DNA of 64,000 nucleotides, taken from the NCBI RefSeq assembly GCF_013009555.1, contig NZ_CP046176.1, positions 1 to 64,000 on the forward strand. The letters are read 5' to 3'. This stretch comes from Phocaeicola dorei. Its GTDB lineage: Bacteria; Bacteroidota; Bacteroidia; Bacteroidales; Bacteroidaceae. The notes under the pieces were generated by a model. It saw only the letters and a program-made list of their open reading frames with translations, was not told the origin of the DNA and made no database searches. Below are positions 33,561 through 43,302 of the stretch, one piece after another. The translations under genes were made by a program, and so were the position numbers. Numbering within the stretch: position 1 is the first letter of the stretch; the number at the start of each line of letters is the position of its first letter.

Positions 33561-34172
33561 TCACTTTATCTGTCTCCCGAACAGCACCTTATTCAGCCAT
33601 CGGTTTACATAAATATTTGCAAAAGCACATCCTACTCCGATCGCTGCTCCTGTCACTACATCACTGGGATAATGCACTCCTTGGTTCATTCGTGCAAACC
33701 CCACTCCACAGGCCCATACGGCAGAAGGAGCGATGACATACCATTTGGGATAAGTGATAGAAAGCGAAGTTGCCAGGGAAAAAGCGGCGGCTGTGTGTCC
33801 TGAAGGAAACGACGGGCTGTCTGCATCCGGTGCTCCGTATGCATGAATCTTATCCGGATACTTTACAAAAGGCCGGTCACGTCCTATGATATGTTTGGCA
33901 GCGTATGTGATACCTACCGCCTCAATCACACTGGTTCCTATGTAAACGGCATCTTTCAGCATCGGCTGGTCTTTCTTTATCAATGCATAGAGTCCCATGG
34001 CGGCAGGCACTCCTACGGGCAGAATCACTCCGCTGGCGGATAGTCCTCTGCTGAGGCCGTGTACCTTCCATTTATTGATGGTTTTCAATGTGTTGATATC
34101 TATATTCTGGGCCGGGAGGCTGAATGTAAAACTTACTGTCAACAAGAGGAAAATAATTCTTCGTATATCCAT
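33561..34172 (-). CDS. PAP2-family phosphatase
   Basis: The protein has 203 aa with a signal peptide (MDIRRIIFLLLTVSFTFSLPAQN). The three PAP2 phosphatase motifs are present: KHIIGRDRP, PSFPSGHTAAAF and ARMNQGVHYPSDVVTG. These residues form the vanadate/phosphate-binding active site of membrane-associated lipid phosphatases and class A acid phosphatases. It likely acts in the periplasm on a phosphate ester such as undecaprenyl or phosphatidyl phosphates. The start is set at the signal peptide, 17 codons inside the longest frame. It is convergent with the S41 gene. Confidence 0.9.
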   Translation of the reverse strand: MDIRRIIFLLLTVSFTFSLPAQNIDINTLKTINKWKVHGLSRGLSASGVILPVGVPAAMGLYALIKKDQPMLKDAVYIGTSVIEAVGITYAAKHIIGRDRPFVKYPDKIHAYGAPDADSPSFPSGHTAAAFSLATSLSITYPKWYVIAPSAVWACGVGFARMNQGVHYPSDVVTGAAIGVGCAFANIYVNRWLNKVLFGRQIK

Positions 34173-34284
34173 TTTGTTTGGTTTTTGTTCGGTACAAAGA
34201 TAGAAAAATAATGTAATTCGCATTTACCCTTCCCGAATTAAAGAATAATTTCCATAATTCCTTGTATTATCGCTAGAATTCCTT

Positions 34285-34292
34285 TACTTTTG
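34285..34292 (+). promoter_or_regulatory. -7 promoter box for the fumarate reductase operon
   Basis: TACTTTTG matches TAnnTTTG and lies 69 bp before frdC, with an imperfect -33 (CTTG near 34261-34264) about 20 bp upstream. The long leader fits a regulated, highly expressed operon. Confidence 0.55.
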
Positions 34293-34361
34293 CATCGTGA
34301 ATACACAGCTTTTAACAGAATTTTTAGTTCTAACAATTAAATAATTTAAATTCAATCATTT

Positions 34362-35048
34362 ATGTGGTTAAGTAATTCATCTATTGGAAGGAAAGTGGTG
34401 ATGAGTGTCACAGGTATCGCCCTTGTCCTGTTTCTGACGTTTCACATGGCGATGAACCTTGTTGCGCTCTTCTCGGAAGATGCTTACAACATGATTTGTG
34501 AATTCTTGGGAGCTAACTGGTACGCGTTGGTTGCAACTGCCGGACTGGCTGCTCTGTTCGTAATCCACATCATCTACGCTTTCTGGTTGACCATGCAGAA
34601 CCGTGCAGCTCGTGGTAGCGAACGCTATGCAGTGAACGTTAAACCTAAAACTGTGGAATGGGCATCTCAGAACATGCTTGTCCTGGGTATTATCGTCATT
34701 GCCGGATTGGCTCTTCACTTTGCCAATTTCTGGTACAAAATGCAGTTTGCCGAAATCATCGGTGTTCATGATTTAGGTGCGTTCGGCCCTACAGACGGTG
34801 CCGCTTACATCCGTGAAACATTCGGATGCCCTGTATTTACAGTGCTTTACCTCATTTGGTTAGCAGCTTTATGGTTCCACCTGACTCACGGATTCTGGAG
34901 CGCTTTGCAGACATTGGGCTGGAGCAACAAAATCTGGTTCGAGCGTTGGAAGACTATTGGTAACATCTACTCTACTTTGGTAGTTCTTGGTTTTGCAGCA
35001 GTAGTCGTTATCTACTTCGTAAAATCACTCGCTTGTGGTGCTTGCTAA
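34362..35048 (+). CDS. frdC: Quinol:fumarate reductase cytochrome b subunit
   Basis: The integral membrane protein has 228 aa and five hydrophobic segments. His residues lie within the helices (TFHMAMNLV, FVIHIIYAFW, LALHFANFW, LWFHLTHGFW), as expected for the diheme b subunit of the Wolinella/Bacteroides-type enzyme. It anchors the flavoprotein and iron-sulfur subunits and passes electrons from menaquinol. The operon order C-A-B and the gap of 34 bp to frdA support this. In Bacteroides this complex makes succinate in the fumarate-respiring branch of fermentation. Confidence 0.94.
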   Translation: MWLSNSSIGRKVVMSVTGIALVLFLTFHMAMNLVALFSEDAYNMICEFLGANWYALVATAGLAALFVIHIIYAFWLTMQNRAARGSERYAVNVKPKTVEWASQNMLVLGIIVIAGLALHFANFWYKMQFAEIIGVHDLGAFGPTDGAAYIRETFGCPVFTVLYLIWLAALWFHLTHGFWSALQTLGWSNKIWFERWKTIGNIYSTLVVLGFAAVVVIYFVKSLACGAC

Positions 35049-35082
35049 TCGTAAATTGTAAATGATAAAATTGTAAATGAAT

Positions 35083-37041
35083 ATGGCTACTATAGATTCT
35101 AAAATTCCTGAAGGCGCTTTAGCCGAGAAATGGACCAATTATAAAGCTCATCAAAAATTGGTAAACCCTGCCAACAAACGTCGTCTTGACATTATTGTGG
35201 TAGGTACCGGTTTGGCAGGTGCTTCGGCTGCTGCTTCACTGGGTGCTCTGGGTTTCAAGGTATTAAACTTCTGTATCCAGGACTCTCCCCGTCGTGCACA
35301 CTCCATCGCTGCACAGGGAGGTATCAATGCTGCTAAGAATTATCAAAATGATGGTGACTCCGTTTACCGTCTTTTCTATGATACAATTAAAGGTGGTGAC
35401 TACCGTGCACGCGAAGCCAACGTTTACCGTCTGGCCGAAGTGTCAAATGCTATTATCGACCAGTGCGTAGCTCAAGGTGTTCCTTTCGCTCGCGAATACG
35501 GTGGTTTGCTTGACAACCGTTCATTCGGTGGTGCTCAGGTATCACGTACATTCTATGCCCGCGGCCAAACCGGACAGCAGTTGTTGTTGGGTGCTTATTC
35601 TGCATTGAGCCGTGAAGTTCAGCGTGGTAACGTGAAATTGTACACTCGTTATGAAATGTTGGACGTTGTGCTGATTAAGGATAACGAAGGTGTGGAACGC
35701 GCCCGTGGTATCATTGCCCGTAACTTGGTTACAGGTAAGATTGAACGTTTTGCTGCTCACGCAGTAGTAATCGGTACCGGTGGTTATGGTAATACTTATT
35801 TCTTGTCTACCAACGCTATGGCGTCAAATGGATCGGCTGCTATGCAGGTTTACCGCAAAGGTGCTTATTTTGCTAATCCTTGTTTTGCACAGATCCACCC
35901 GACCTGTATTCCTGTACACGGTGACAAGCAGTCTAAACTGACTTTGATGTCTGAGTCATTGCGTAATGACGGACGTATTTGGGTTCCGAAAAAGCTGGAA
36001 GATGCCAAGGCATTGCAGGCAGGAACTAAGAAACCGACTGATATACCTGATGCAGACCGTGACTTCTATCTGGAACGTCGTTATCCGGCATTCGGTAACT
36101 TGGTTCCTCGTGACGTTGCTTCACGTGCTGCGAAAGAACGTTGCGACGCAGGTTTCGGTGTGAACAACACAGGTTTGGCTGTATTCCTCGACTTTAAGTA
36201 TGCTATCGATCGTCTGGGTGAAGATGTAGTTCGTGCCCGTTACGGTAACTTGTTCGATATGTACGAAGAAATCACTGATGAAAATCCGTATAAAACTCCG
36301 ATGATGATCTTCCCGGCTATCCATTATACGATGGGTGGTATCTGGGTTGACTATGAACTGATGACCTCTATCAAGGGTCTGTATGCTATCGGTGAAGCTA
36401 ACTTCTCTGACCACGGTGCAAACCGTTTGGGTGCATCTGCATTGATGCAGGGATTGGCTGACGGTTACTTCGTATTGCCTTACACTATCCAGAACTATTT
36501 GTCAGACCAGATTCAGGTTCCCCGTTTCTCAACAGACCTTCCCGAATTCGTAGCTGCCGAAAAGGCTGTAAACGATAAGATCCAGAGACTGATGAATATC
36601 AAGGGTCATCGTTCTGTAGACTCTATTCACAAGGAGCTGGGTCACATCATGTGGGACTTTGTAGGTATGGGACGTACCAAGGAATCTTTGACTACTGCTC
36701 TGGCTAAACTGAAAGAAGTAAGAAAGACCTTCTGGAGCGACCTTCGCATTCCGGGTGAAGCTAATGAATTGAATGTAGAACTTGAAAAGGCAATCCGCCT
36801 GGCTGATTTCATCGAAATCGGTGAGCTGATGGCTTACGATGCATTGAACCGTGAGGAATCTTGTGGTGGTCACTTCCGTGAAGAACACCAGACTCCGGAA
36901 GGTGAAGCACTTCGTCACGATGACAAGTTCTCGTATGTAGCTTGCTGGAAATACACCGGTGAAGGAAAAGAACCCGAATTGATCAAGGAAGATTTGAACT
37001 ATCAGTTCGTTAAGGTTCAAACTCGTAACTATAAGTCTTAA
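35083..37041 (+). CDS. frdA: Fumarate reductase/succinate dehydrogenase flavoprotein subunit
   Basis: The protein has 652 aa. The FAD-binding Rossmann motif is [19 protein letters not shown]. The covalent-FAD region reads [15 protein letters not shown], and the active-site parts HPTCIPVHG and [16 protein letters not shown] are present. It reduces fumarate to succinate at the cytoplasmic face. Start 35083 ([11 protein letters not shown]) is chosen; an ATG two codons earlier lies in a 13-bp direct repeat (35053-35065 and 35068-35080) in the leader. It is followed by frdB after 20 bp. Confidence 0.96.
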   Translation: MATIDSKIPEGALAEKWTNYKAHQKLVNPANKRRLDIIVVGTGLAGASAAASLGALGFKVLNFCIQDSPRRAHSIAAQGGINAAKNYQNDGDSVYRLFYDTIKGGDYRAREANVYRLAEVSNAIIDQCVAQGVPFAREYGGLLDNRSFGGAQVSRTFYARGQTGQQLLLGAYSALSREVQRGNVKLYTRYEMLDVVLIKDNEGVERARGIIARNLVTGKIERFAAHAVVIGTGGYGNTYFLSTNAMASNGSAAMQVYRKGAYFANPCFAQIHPTCIPVHGDKQSKLTLMSESLRNDGRIWVPKKLEDAKALQAGTKKPTDIPDADRDFYLERRYPAFGNLVPRDVASRAAKERCDAGFGVNNTGLAVFLDFKYAIDRLGEDVVRARYGNLFDMYEEITDENPYKTPMMIFPAIHYTMGGIWVDYELMTSIKGLYAIGEANFSDHGANRLGASALMQGLADGYFVLPYTIQNYLSDQIQVPRFSTDLPEFVAAEKAVNDKIQRLMNIKGHRSVDSIHKELGHIMWDFVGMGRTKESLTTALAKLKEVRKTFWSDLRIPGEANELNVELEKAIRLADFIEIGELMAYDALNREESCGGHFREEHQTPEGEALRHDDKFSYVACWKYTGEGKEPELIKEDLNYQFVKVQTRNYKS

Positions 37042-37061
37042 TTATTAATTGTATAGAAATC

Positions 37062-37817
37062 ATGGATAAAAATATAAGTTTCACACTGAAAGTTTGGCGT
37101 CAGAAAGGTCCTAAGGACAAAGGACATTTTGATACCTTCCAAATGAAAGATATTCCGGGTGATACCTCATTCCTGGAAATGATGGACATCTTGAACGAGC
37201 AGCTTATCAATGAAGGTAAAGAACCTATCGTATTCGACCACGACTGTCGCGAAGGTATCTGCGGTATGTGCTCTATGTATATCAACGGACATCCTCATGG
37301 ACCTGCTACAGGTGCTACTACCTGCCAGATTTATATGCGTCGTTTCAAAGACGGTGACACCATTACTGTTGAGCCTTGGCGTTCTGCCGGTTTCCCGGTA
37401 ATCCGCGACTTGATGGTAGACCGTAGCGCATACGACAAAATTATGCAGGCCGGTGGTTACGTGTCAATCAATACCGGTGGTATTCCTGACGCTAACGCAA
37501 TTCCTATTGCAAAACCTATTGCTGACGAGGCTATGGATGCTGCTGCATGTATCGGTTGTGGTGCTTGTGTTGCTGCATGTAAGAATGGTTCTGCCATGTT
37601 GTTTGTTTCTGCAAAGGTCAGCCAGTTGGCACTGTTACCTCAGGGTAAAGTGGAAGCTGCACGTCGTGCAAAAGCTATGTTGAGCAAGATGGATGAACTG
37701 GGCTTTGGTAACTGTACAAACACTCGTGCTTGTGAGGCAGAATGTCCGAAGTTGGTTTCTATCAGCAACATCGCTCGTTTGAACCGTGAATTTATTGCTG
37801 CGAAGCTGAAAGACTAA
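37062..37817 (+). CDS. frdB: Fumarate reductase iron-sulfur subunit
   Basis: The protein has 251 aa. The 2Fe-2S ligands are in CREGICGMC plus a later Cys (ATTCQIY). The ferredoxin-like half holds [11 protein letters not shown] and [12 protein letters not shown] for the 4Fe-4S and 3Fe-4S clusters. It relays electrons between the b-type cytochrome subunit and the flavoprotein. It is the last gene of the operon, and a terminator follows 28 bp after the stop. Confidence 0.96.
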   Translation: MDKNISFTLKVWRQKGPKDKGHFDTFQMKDIPGDTSFLEMMDILNEQLINEGKEPIVFDHDCREGICGMCSMYINGHPHGPATGATTCQIYMRRFKDGDTITVEPWRSAGFPVIRDLMVDRSAYDKIMQAGGYVSINTGGIPDANAIPIAKPIADEAMDAAACIGCGACVAACKNGSAMLFVSAKVSQLALLPQGKVEAARRAKAMLSKMDELGFGNCTNTRACEAECPKLVSISNIARLNREFIAAKLKD

Positions 37818-37845
37818 TCACGGTTAGTTTTACTTGATATTTGAG

Positions 37846-37874
37846 AATGCCCTGCCTTTGGTGGGGCATTTTTT
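37846..37874 (+). terminator. Intrinsic terminator of the frdCAB operon
   Basis: Arms AATGCCC and GGGCATT (37846-37852, 37864-37870) with an 11-nt loop are followed by a run of T. It sits between frdB and the convergent AraC gene. Confidence 0.85.
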
Positions 37875-37878
37875 ATCG

Positions 37879-38739
37879 TTATATATTGGGTGGAGTTTCT
37901 TTCTTTTCTTTTTTACGGATGTTTCTGGGAGAATCGCCAAAGAACTTCTTACAGAAGTTGGAGAAATGTGAGAGAGATTCGAATCCATGTTCGAAGCAGA
38001 TTTCGGAGATGGAAGCCTCTGTATAGCGCAATTGGTAGAGGATGCTTTCTTTGCGCTGCTTCATCATCCATTCATAGGCCGGTTCGTTGAAGATAGCCTT
38101 GAAAATACGGCGGAAGGTGGTGACGCTATAGCCGCCCAGTTGTGCGAAGTCTTCTACAGACTTTATTTGCTTGTGGTGTTTTAATATAAAATATTCAAAG
38201 CTGTTGGTATACTTGGACAAACTGTGTACAATGGGGGAAAGCTCATAGTCTGTATAGTAGTGCGCCAGTAGATAATACAGTTCTTTACGCTTGAATTCAA
38301 GCAGTTCTTTACAGATTTTGTCTATATTCAGATAGGAGGTAACTCCTTCAAGGAAAAGCTTTATTTCGGGCTTTATTTTAAGTGGCTCGGAGATGAGTGG
38401 CGGGGGCACGTTTTTCAATATATAGGTATAGCGGTCATAACAGAAAGCTTTGGGGTCATCGAATGTGTACAGAATACCTTCCGAGTCTGTCATGGCCAGT
38501 ATTTCCACTTTTGATGCGATAGCTTGCAGTACAAATTCTCCGGGATTGATGATAGTACCGGCATATTCTTCACTATTGATGAGTATTTGGCCTTTGAGTA
38601 AGAAAAATAAGATATTAGTTTCACACTTATGTGGGGGTAAGTGGAAACCTTTTTTGTTATGTGTGTAATGGATGCTATTCTCCACTGCTTTAGGGCATTG
38701 GGTACAATCCATCCTTTCATTACAGGGCAGACCAGACAT
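37879..38739 (-). CDS. AraC-family transcriptional regulator with a Cys-rich N-terminus
   Basis: The protein has 286 aa. The C-terminal AraC domain has both HTH units: SVEDFAQLGGYSVTTFRRIFKAIF and SISEICFEHGFESLSHFSNFCKKFFGDSPRNIRK. The N-terminal half is a cupin-like sensor region preceded by MSGLPCNERMDCTQC, with Cys6, Cys12 and Cys15, a possible metal or redox site (inference). Upstream on its strand lies a TACATTTG box. The divergently oriented neighbour is a broken ATPase gene, and the fimbrial operon starts 4.5 kb away, so the target is unclear. Confidence 0.88.
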   Translation of the reverse strand: MSGLPCNERMDCTQCPKAVENSIHYTHNKKGFHLPPHKCETNILFFLLKGQILINSEEYAGTIINPGEFVLQAIASKVEILAMTDSEGILYTFDDPKAFCYDRYTYILKNVPPPLISEPLKIKPEIKLFLEGVTSYLNIDKICKELLEFKRKELYYLLAHYYTDYELSPIVHSLSKYTNSFEYFILKHHKQIKSVEDFAQLGGYSVTTFRRIFKAIFNEPAYEWMMKQRKESILYQLRYTEASISEICFEHGFESLSHFSNFCKKFFGDSPRNIRKKEKKETPPNI

Positions 38740-38781
38740 ATATAGATGTTAGAGACGCTTGTGTTCTTTTTTTTGATTTGA

Positions 38782-38789
38782 CAAATGTA
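38782..38789 (-). promoter_or_regulatory. -7 promoter box for the AraC regulator
   Basis: The minus strand reads TACATTTG, an exact TAnnTTTG match 42 bp upstream of the regulator start. Confidence 0.45.
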
Positions 38790-38967
38790 GGTCAAATATG
38801 GATAATTTGCAATAAGTTTCAAGAAAAAGACCGAAGAATCCTGTTTCCACTTGTTTGTCTTCTGCCGTTACGGAAAACGATAGCCTGTGGGCATGAGCAT
38901 AGAGGGCTAAATTTGTGTGGCCAAACAAAAAGAAGTTGCAATTGTTGGGAAAGTAGCAGAAAGAAAG

Positions 38968-38975
38968 TATCTTTG
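38968..38975 (+). promoter_or_regulatory. -7 promoter box before the broken AAA-ATPase-like gene
   Basis: TATCTTTG matches TAnnTTTG, 44 bp upstream of the remnant's start codon. Confidence 0.4.
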
Positions 38976-39019
38976 TGTGTACCCTATGGGGAGGTATACC
39001 GGCTAAAACAGCATAGATT

Positions 39020-39736
39020 ATGGAATTTGTAGTATCATCAGATAAGAAATTATTGCCCTACGGCATGATGAATTTCGCGGATATACGCCTTGATGGTTAT
39101 TATTATGTGGACAAGACCATGTATATCCCGTTGATAAAACGCTCCAACCGTTATTTTTTCTTTATCCGTCCGCGTCGTTTCGGCAAAAGTCTGACGCTGA
39201 ATATGCTGTAACATTACTATGATGTACGAACCAAGGATAAATTCGACGCCCTGTTTGGAGACCTCTACATAGGGAAGTATCTTACACGTGACTGGAACAG
39301 CTACTTGGTATTGTATCTCAATTTCTCCGGTATCATTGGCGAACTGCATAACTATCGTGCCGGATTGGACGCACATTGCCAAACCTGTTTCGACTATTTC
39401 TGTGATATTTATGCGGAATACCTGCCGCAGGGTATCAAAGAACAGTTGGACGCAAAGAATGGGGCGGTAGAACAATTAGACTATCTTTATCATGAGTGTG
39501 AGCGTGCTGGTCAGGATATTTATCTTTTTATCGATGAGTATGACCATTTTATCAATGCCATCCTTTCGGATGCCGAAAGCCTGCACCGATATACGAAGGA
39601 AACGCACAAGGAAGGATATCTGCGTGCATTCTTCAACAAGATAAAATCCGGTACCTATTCCAGCATCAAACGCTGTTTCATTACCGGAGTCAGCCCTGTG
39701 ACGATGGATGTGGTTGTTTCTAGGGGTATTTTATGA
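39020..39736 (+). pseudogene. Broken AAA-ATPase-like protein (PD-(D/E)XK-associated family)
   Basis: The N-terminus MEFVVSSDKKLLPYGMMNFADIR, YYYVDKTMYIPLI and the Walker A region RPRRFGKSLTLNML are typical of the large Bacteroides AAA_ATPase-like family. An in-frame TAA at 39209-39211 follows NML, where relatives usually continue with Glu (a GAA to TAA change would explain it). The same frame then continues HYYDVRTKDKFDALFG through LFIDEYDHFINAIL (Walker B) to FITGVSPVTMDVVVSRGIL and stops at 39736. A full-length relative is about 500 aa and has a C-terminal nuclease-like domain, which is missing here. So there are two lesions: a nonsense codon and a C-terminal truncation. Confidence 0.85.
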
Positions 39737-39899
39737 TTGAGGACGGCTGATTGTCAACAGGTAAAAATGCTCCGCAAATGAAATCGCAAATGATAGAGGG
39801 GATGATGCGGTGTTTCATTGCGGAGCGGGGAATTGTTATGTTTATCTGTATGTTTGTCGGGGGATTTGTAAATTCATTAATTTATAGTTTGTTGGTTTC

Positions 39900-40889
39900 T
39901 TATAATACAGGAGTTTTAGGAGTTTGCTCGTTATCAGTGGCATTCCAATCTTCATCATATGTTGTGTTTACACTCATTTTTTCTGCACCAACCGGTAAAG
40001 TTAGTATATAGCGGATACTTTGCCCATTAGTCCATTCTCCTGTTAAAGCTACTTCTTTTGATCCGTTAAAGAATGTTGCATTATCTTTCTCTGTTTTATA
40101 CTTGACTGTAATTTTAGCATCAGTAAGAGATTGTGGGTACAGCATTAATGAATTATTATTTTGTGTATAATCATAAATATCATCTTTGGCTGTTACGGTG
40201 TTATCAAATGTATAGCTATAACCACTAGCAGGTGCACTTCCTGTGATATTCCAATTTCCACCTTTTCCTTCAGTTCCTCCGAATGTGTACGTTGCGGCAC
40301 CACCTTTTGCACCGGTGATAGTTATGCTTTCAACTGTGTAAGTATAGTTGCTGTCAGCTAGTTTTGCAGCAAAGTTTATACGGGTTAAGATGTGTTGGAA
40401 TGTAAGGTTTAATGTATTATCACTTGGCTTAGTTATATCTTTGGAATAAGCTACTATAATATCTTTCTGATCGGCCGGGGTATCAGGAAGGGTATAGCTG
40501 ATGGTGGGATAAGCGCTGGAACTAGCAGGTGCTGTATAGGTTACATCATCGGTATATCCAAAAAATTGCATTTCTGTTATAGGCCAATAAAAAGTACCAC
40601 TTGTTGTAGCCCAATTACCTTGACCTCCTTTATATTCTATGCCATCCATATACGCGTTACCCCATCCTGAAGTGGCGATATCGCTGCTTTTAATTATATA
40701 GGCATGTAATTTAAAAGACGTGAAACTACTATTACTTGTAACAGTGGCCCTTGAACTCTTTTTGACAATCGTGTTTACTCCTATTTCATTTTTACTTTTT
40801 GGAGTTCCATTGTCAATACCATCAATCTCATTCTGTGAGCAACTTGTGATTGCCAATGCAGCTAAAGCTGCAAATAAAATCTTCTTCAT
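39900..40889 (-). CDS. Fimbrillin-like lipoprotein
   Basis: The protein has 329 aa. MKKILFAALAALAITSC is a lipoprotein signal with Cys17. The mature part is beta-rich, and segments such as SFKLHAYIIKSS, FYWPITEMQFFGYTDDV, DIIVAYSKDITKPSDNTLNLTFQHILTRINFAAK and a closing EWTNGQSIRYILTLP are typical of the Mfa-like/fimbrillin families of Bacteroidales. It would be exported, processed and possibly polymerised as a pilus or a tip/anchor subunit on the outer membrane. It is the last gene of a three-gene minus-strand operon behind DUF3575 and DUF5119 genes (48-bp gap). Confidence 0.85.
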   Translation of the reverse strand: MKKILFAALAALAITSCSQNEIDGIDNGTPKSKNEIGVNTIVKKSSRATVTSNSSFTSFKLHAYIIKSSDIATSGWGNAYMDGIEYKGGQGNWATTSGTFYWPITEMQFFGYTDDVTYTAPASSSAYPTISYTLPDTPADQKDIIVAYSKDITKPSDNTLNLTFQHILTRINFAAKLADSNYTYTVESITITGAKGGAATYTFGGTEGKGGNWNITGSAPASGYSYTFDNTVTAKDDIYDYTQNNNSLMLYPQSLTDAKITVKYKTEKDNATFFNGSKEVALTGEWTNGQSIRYILTLPVGAEKMSVNTTYDEDWNATDNEQTPKTPVL

Positions 40890-40937
40890 ATCCTATGTGT
40901 TTTAAGTTAATAATTCTATGACTCTTTATTCTATATT

Positions 40938-41909
40938 TTAACCGACCGGTAATTCTACATTCGTTTCATCATCCCAGTCACTAACGTTCCCATCAAATCC
41001 ACCGTCACTTTCATCAGGAGGAATCTCTACATCATCCACCACAATCTTCTCATCATCCGGAAGTTCGATCTCTATCTCCGGCTCTTGAGGTTTTTCATCA
41101 CCTCCTCCCGGTTCGTCTTTATCTTCAGGAGGTTTTACCGCTTCCGTTATTTCTACTTTCGCTTCCTGTTTGGAACCATCCACTTTTACTATAATCAAGT
41201 TCAGAAACTGAGTGATATCGGCTCTTGCTTGCGTCAGTTTGGGATGCCCAAAGCAGGTAAAACTCCCTTTTATAGCCCCATTCCCTTTACTGGTTTCACA
41301 ATAAATAGGAGCGAACCGGCATAGGCTGGCTCCTTTGCCCAGGTGGTAACATTCAGCCATTCCGGAAACACTGCCCAGGATGGATGCAACATTTTTCAGC
41401 CCTTCTGTCTTTATTGAAAAAGTGTAAGTGGTTACCACAGATTTTGGTTTTACCTCTAGTGTCGGTAATTCTTCCTCTTTTCCTATCTCTACATCGTCCA
41501 GGGTTGCTACATAAAAATTATCCGGTCCCCATACCATGTCTTTTGTTTCCTCGGCACCCAGTCCCGTACAGCTTCCTGTACATGCCATTATTGTTTCGTA
41601 GCTACCTTCGTCTTTTATTTGCACTACTTCGGTGTCATAATTGTAAATCACTGCCGAATAATGTCCCGGAGGTACTTTTATTTCTCCGCCTTTCGCCGGT
41701 AAGTAGGTATCAATCTTCCTTCCTTGGCTGTCCTTGGGATAGAAGATGATCCGGACTCCTTCCGGCAGACGGTCGGTTACTCCTTCCCAATTCAGACGGA
41801 TGTTTATTCCTGTTACGGGGTAATCGTCCAGAATCTCGCGGCGGCTGCATCCCACTAAAGTCAATAGTGAAGATAAAAGTACAAGAATTGCGTACCTTGT
41901 CTTTTTCAT
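40938..41909 (-). CDS. DUF5119-type fimbrial-locus lipoprotein with an acidic tail
   Basis: The protein has 323 aa. MKKTRYAILVLLSSLLTLVGC gives a lipoprotein with Cys21. The body (NIRLNWEGV, GVRIIFYPKDSQG, KVPPGHYSAVIYNYDTEVV) is typical of DUF5119 proteins found with fimbrillins. The last 65 residues are strikingly acidic and Pro-rich (PPEDKDEPGGGDEKPQEPE onward to DWDDETNVELPVG). The start overlaps the DUF3575 stop by 4 bp (ATGA), showing translational coupling. I infer a role in anchoring or assembling the fimbrial subunit, not proven for this gene. Confidence 0.8.
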   Translation of the reverse strand: MKKTRYAILVLLSSLLTLVGCSRREILDDYPVTGINIRLNWEGVTDRLPEGVRIIFYPKDSQGRKIDTYLPAKGGEIKVPPGHYSAVIYNYDTEVVQIKDEGSYETIMACTGSCTGLGAEETKDMVWGPDNFYVATLDDVEIGKEEELPTLEVKPKSVVTTYTFSIKTEGLKNVASILGSVSGMAECYHLGKGASLCRFAPIYCETSKGNGAIKGSFTCFGHPKLTQARADITQFLNLIIVKVDGSKQEAKVEITEAVKPPEDKDEPGGGDEKPQEPEIEIELPDDEKIVVDDVEIPPDESDGGFDGNVSDWDDETNVELPVG

Positions 41910-43273
41910 TTTCTTCCTCTTTTCTTGGTTATCAACCATACCAACGAAATTTTTGCTTTCGTAGGGCCTATAAAGGTGTAATTTCCGCTACTCATCCAGA
42001 CTAGTGATCCCTCATAGGGAGTATATTTTTGATATTCCGTGGTCAGATAGCCTATGCCTAGGCTGAATTCCAATGCCAGATGTCGTGACAACAAAGTGGA
42101 ATATCCATAAGTGAATCCTGCCGCACCGTAATATTTACCTTGGTAGCCGTTTCCTTTAAACTGAAAGTCGTAGATACCTCCCTCGATATACAATCCAAAG
42201 AAATGTCCGTTCAATCGGTTGTGTAGTTCACGGTTGCCCAGCCAGTAACGGCTTTCTATTCCTCCCGAAATCAGTTGGTAGCAGATTTCTTTACTGCTGT
42301 TGGACCACCAGGGGCTTTTATATTCCATATTCACTGACCATCTCTTTCCTACAGGAATTTCTATTTCTATATTAGGTGCCAGTGCCAGGTCGTACAATAA
42401 ATTATTTTTCAGTGCAAGCACTGTGTTGTCGGCTGTCTGGTTTCTTCTTGCTGCCTTTTCTTTGGGCTTTTTTCTCCGTTTCTCTTTTGTCTCTTTTTTC
42501 TTTTCTACCTTTATTACTGTTTTTTCTGTTTCTATTATTACTTGTGTTCTTTCCTTCTGTGGAAGTACTTGCATCGTCATTGGCGTAACGGTCGTTTCCC
42601 TGTCAATCGGTATGAATTCAGTTTCTTCTATCCTTGCTGCCTGTTCTGCGGAGGAGTTTTTTCCTCCGTTTTCTTCCGGATAAGACAGGCAGACTCTTAT
42701 CTCTGTCCGTCTGAGTTCCGGTAGCACTCGGTCAGAAATATACTGATAAGGTATGCCGGCGTCCAGGCGTTGCAAGAAATCTTGCATTTTTACGGGATTG
42801 TCATGGTGATAATCTATCAATGCCAATACATCTTCCCGGTCGGGGACCAGTCTGTCGTCCAGTATCAGTTTCCGTAAGGCATCCCCGTACTCTTCTCCTT
42901 TGCGGATACAGATTTGGACGGTATTGACCTGCGGATATTTCCCACATAAGAACACTTTTACTTCCTCACTTCTTTTTTGTCCCAGCGGTATGCCCTGTTC
43001 TTTTTTACCATTATATAAATCCGGTGAAACCAGAATAATGGAATTAAGATGGATGCTGTGGGCAGGATTGGCAAGTAGAGAATCCAATACCGTCAGCGTT
43101 TTACCGTTTCTGTGGTAATCCTTGTTTACCTGTCGGGCATTCAGGTCAAAATAGAGCGTCATGTCCAACGTGGTGTCTTTGGGGGTTTCGTACTCTATTG
43201 TCCGGGCATAAATGCTATTTGGCAGTAGGCACAAAAGCACAAATATGCTGAATATAGTAGTGCGTTTTTTCAT
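41906..43273 (-). CDS. DUF3575 outer-membrane protein of the fimbrial locus
   Basis: The protein has 455 aa with a signal peptide (cleavage after IYA). An N-terminal region (about 25-200) resembles an OmpA-like/periplasmic part: TLYFDLNARQVNKDYHRNGKTLTVLDSLL recalls the start of an OmpA peptidoglycan-binding fold. A very basic linker follows (about 245-275, KKKETKEKRRKKPKEKAARR), then the DUF3575 C-terminal barrel-like domain (ALKNNLLYDLALAPNIEIEIPVGKRWSVN to the end). It leads the operon DUF3575-DUF5119-fimbrillin. The outer-membrane location is inferred from the beta-rich C-terminus. Confidence 0.82.
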   Translation of the reverse strand: MKKRTTIFSIFVLLCLLPNSIYARTIEYETPKDTTLDMTLYFDLNARQVNKDYHRNGKTLTVLDSLLANPAHSIHLNSIILVSPDLYNGKKEQGIPLGQKRSEEVKVFLCGKYPQVNTVQICIRKGEEYGDALRKLILDDRLVPDREDVLALIDYHHDNPVKMQDFLQRLDAGIPYQYISDRVLPELRRTEIRVCLSYPEENGGKNSSAEQAARIEETEFIPIDRETTVTPMTMQVLPQKERTQVIIETEKTVIKVEKKKETKEKRRKKPKEKAARRNQTADNTVLALKNNLLYDLALAPNIEIEIPVGKRWSVNMEYKSPWWSNSSKEICYQLISGGIESRYWLGNRELHNRLNGHFFGLYIEGGIYDFQFKGNGYQGKYYGAAGFTYGYSTLLSRHLALEFSLGIGYLTTEYQKYTPYEGSLVWMSSGNYTFIGPTKAKISLVWLITKKRGRK

Positions 43274-43294
43274 GAATTACCATTATGTATGAAG

Positions 43295-43302
43295 CAAATA
43301 TA
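43295..43302 (-). promoter_or_regulatory. -7 promoter box for the fimbrial-type operon
   Basis: The minus strand reads TATATTTG, an exact TAnnTTTG match 21 bp upstream of the DUF3575 start. Confidence 0.45.

Noticed and set aside
35053..35080. 13-bp direct repeat between frdC and frdA
   Set aside because: Probably a duplicated leader piece of no consequence; mentioned only because it contains an alternative ATG.
39751..40011. 86-codon plus-strand frame between the broken ATPase and the fimbrillin gene
   Set aside because: Its second half is antisense to the fimbrillin C-terminus and it has no homology that I recognise or plausible promoter.
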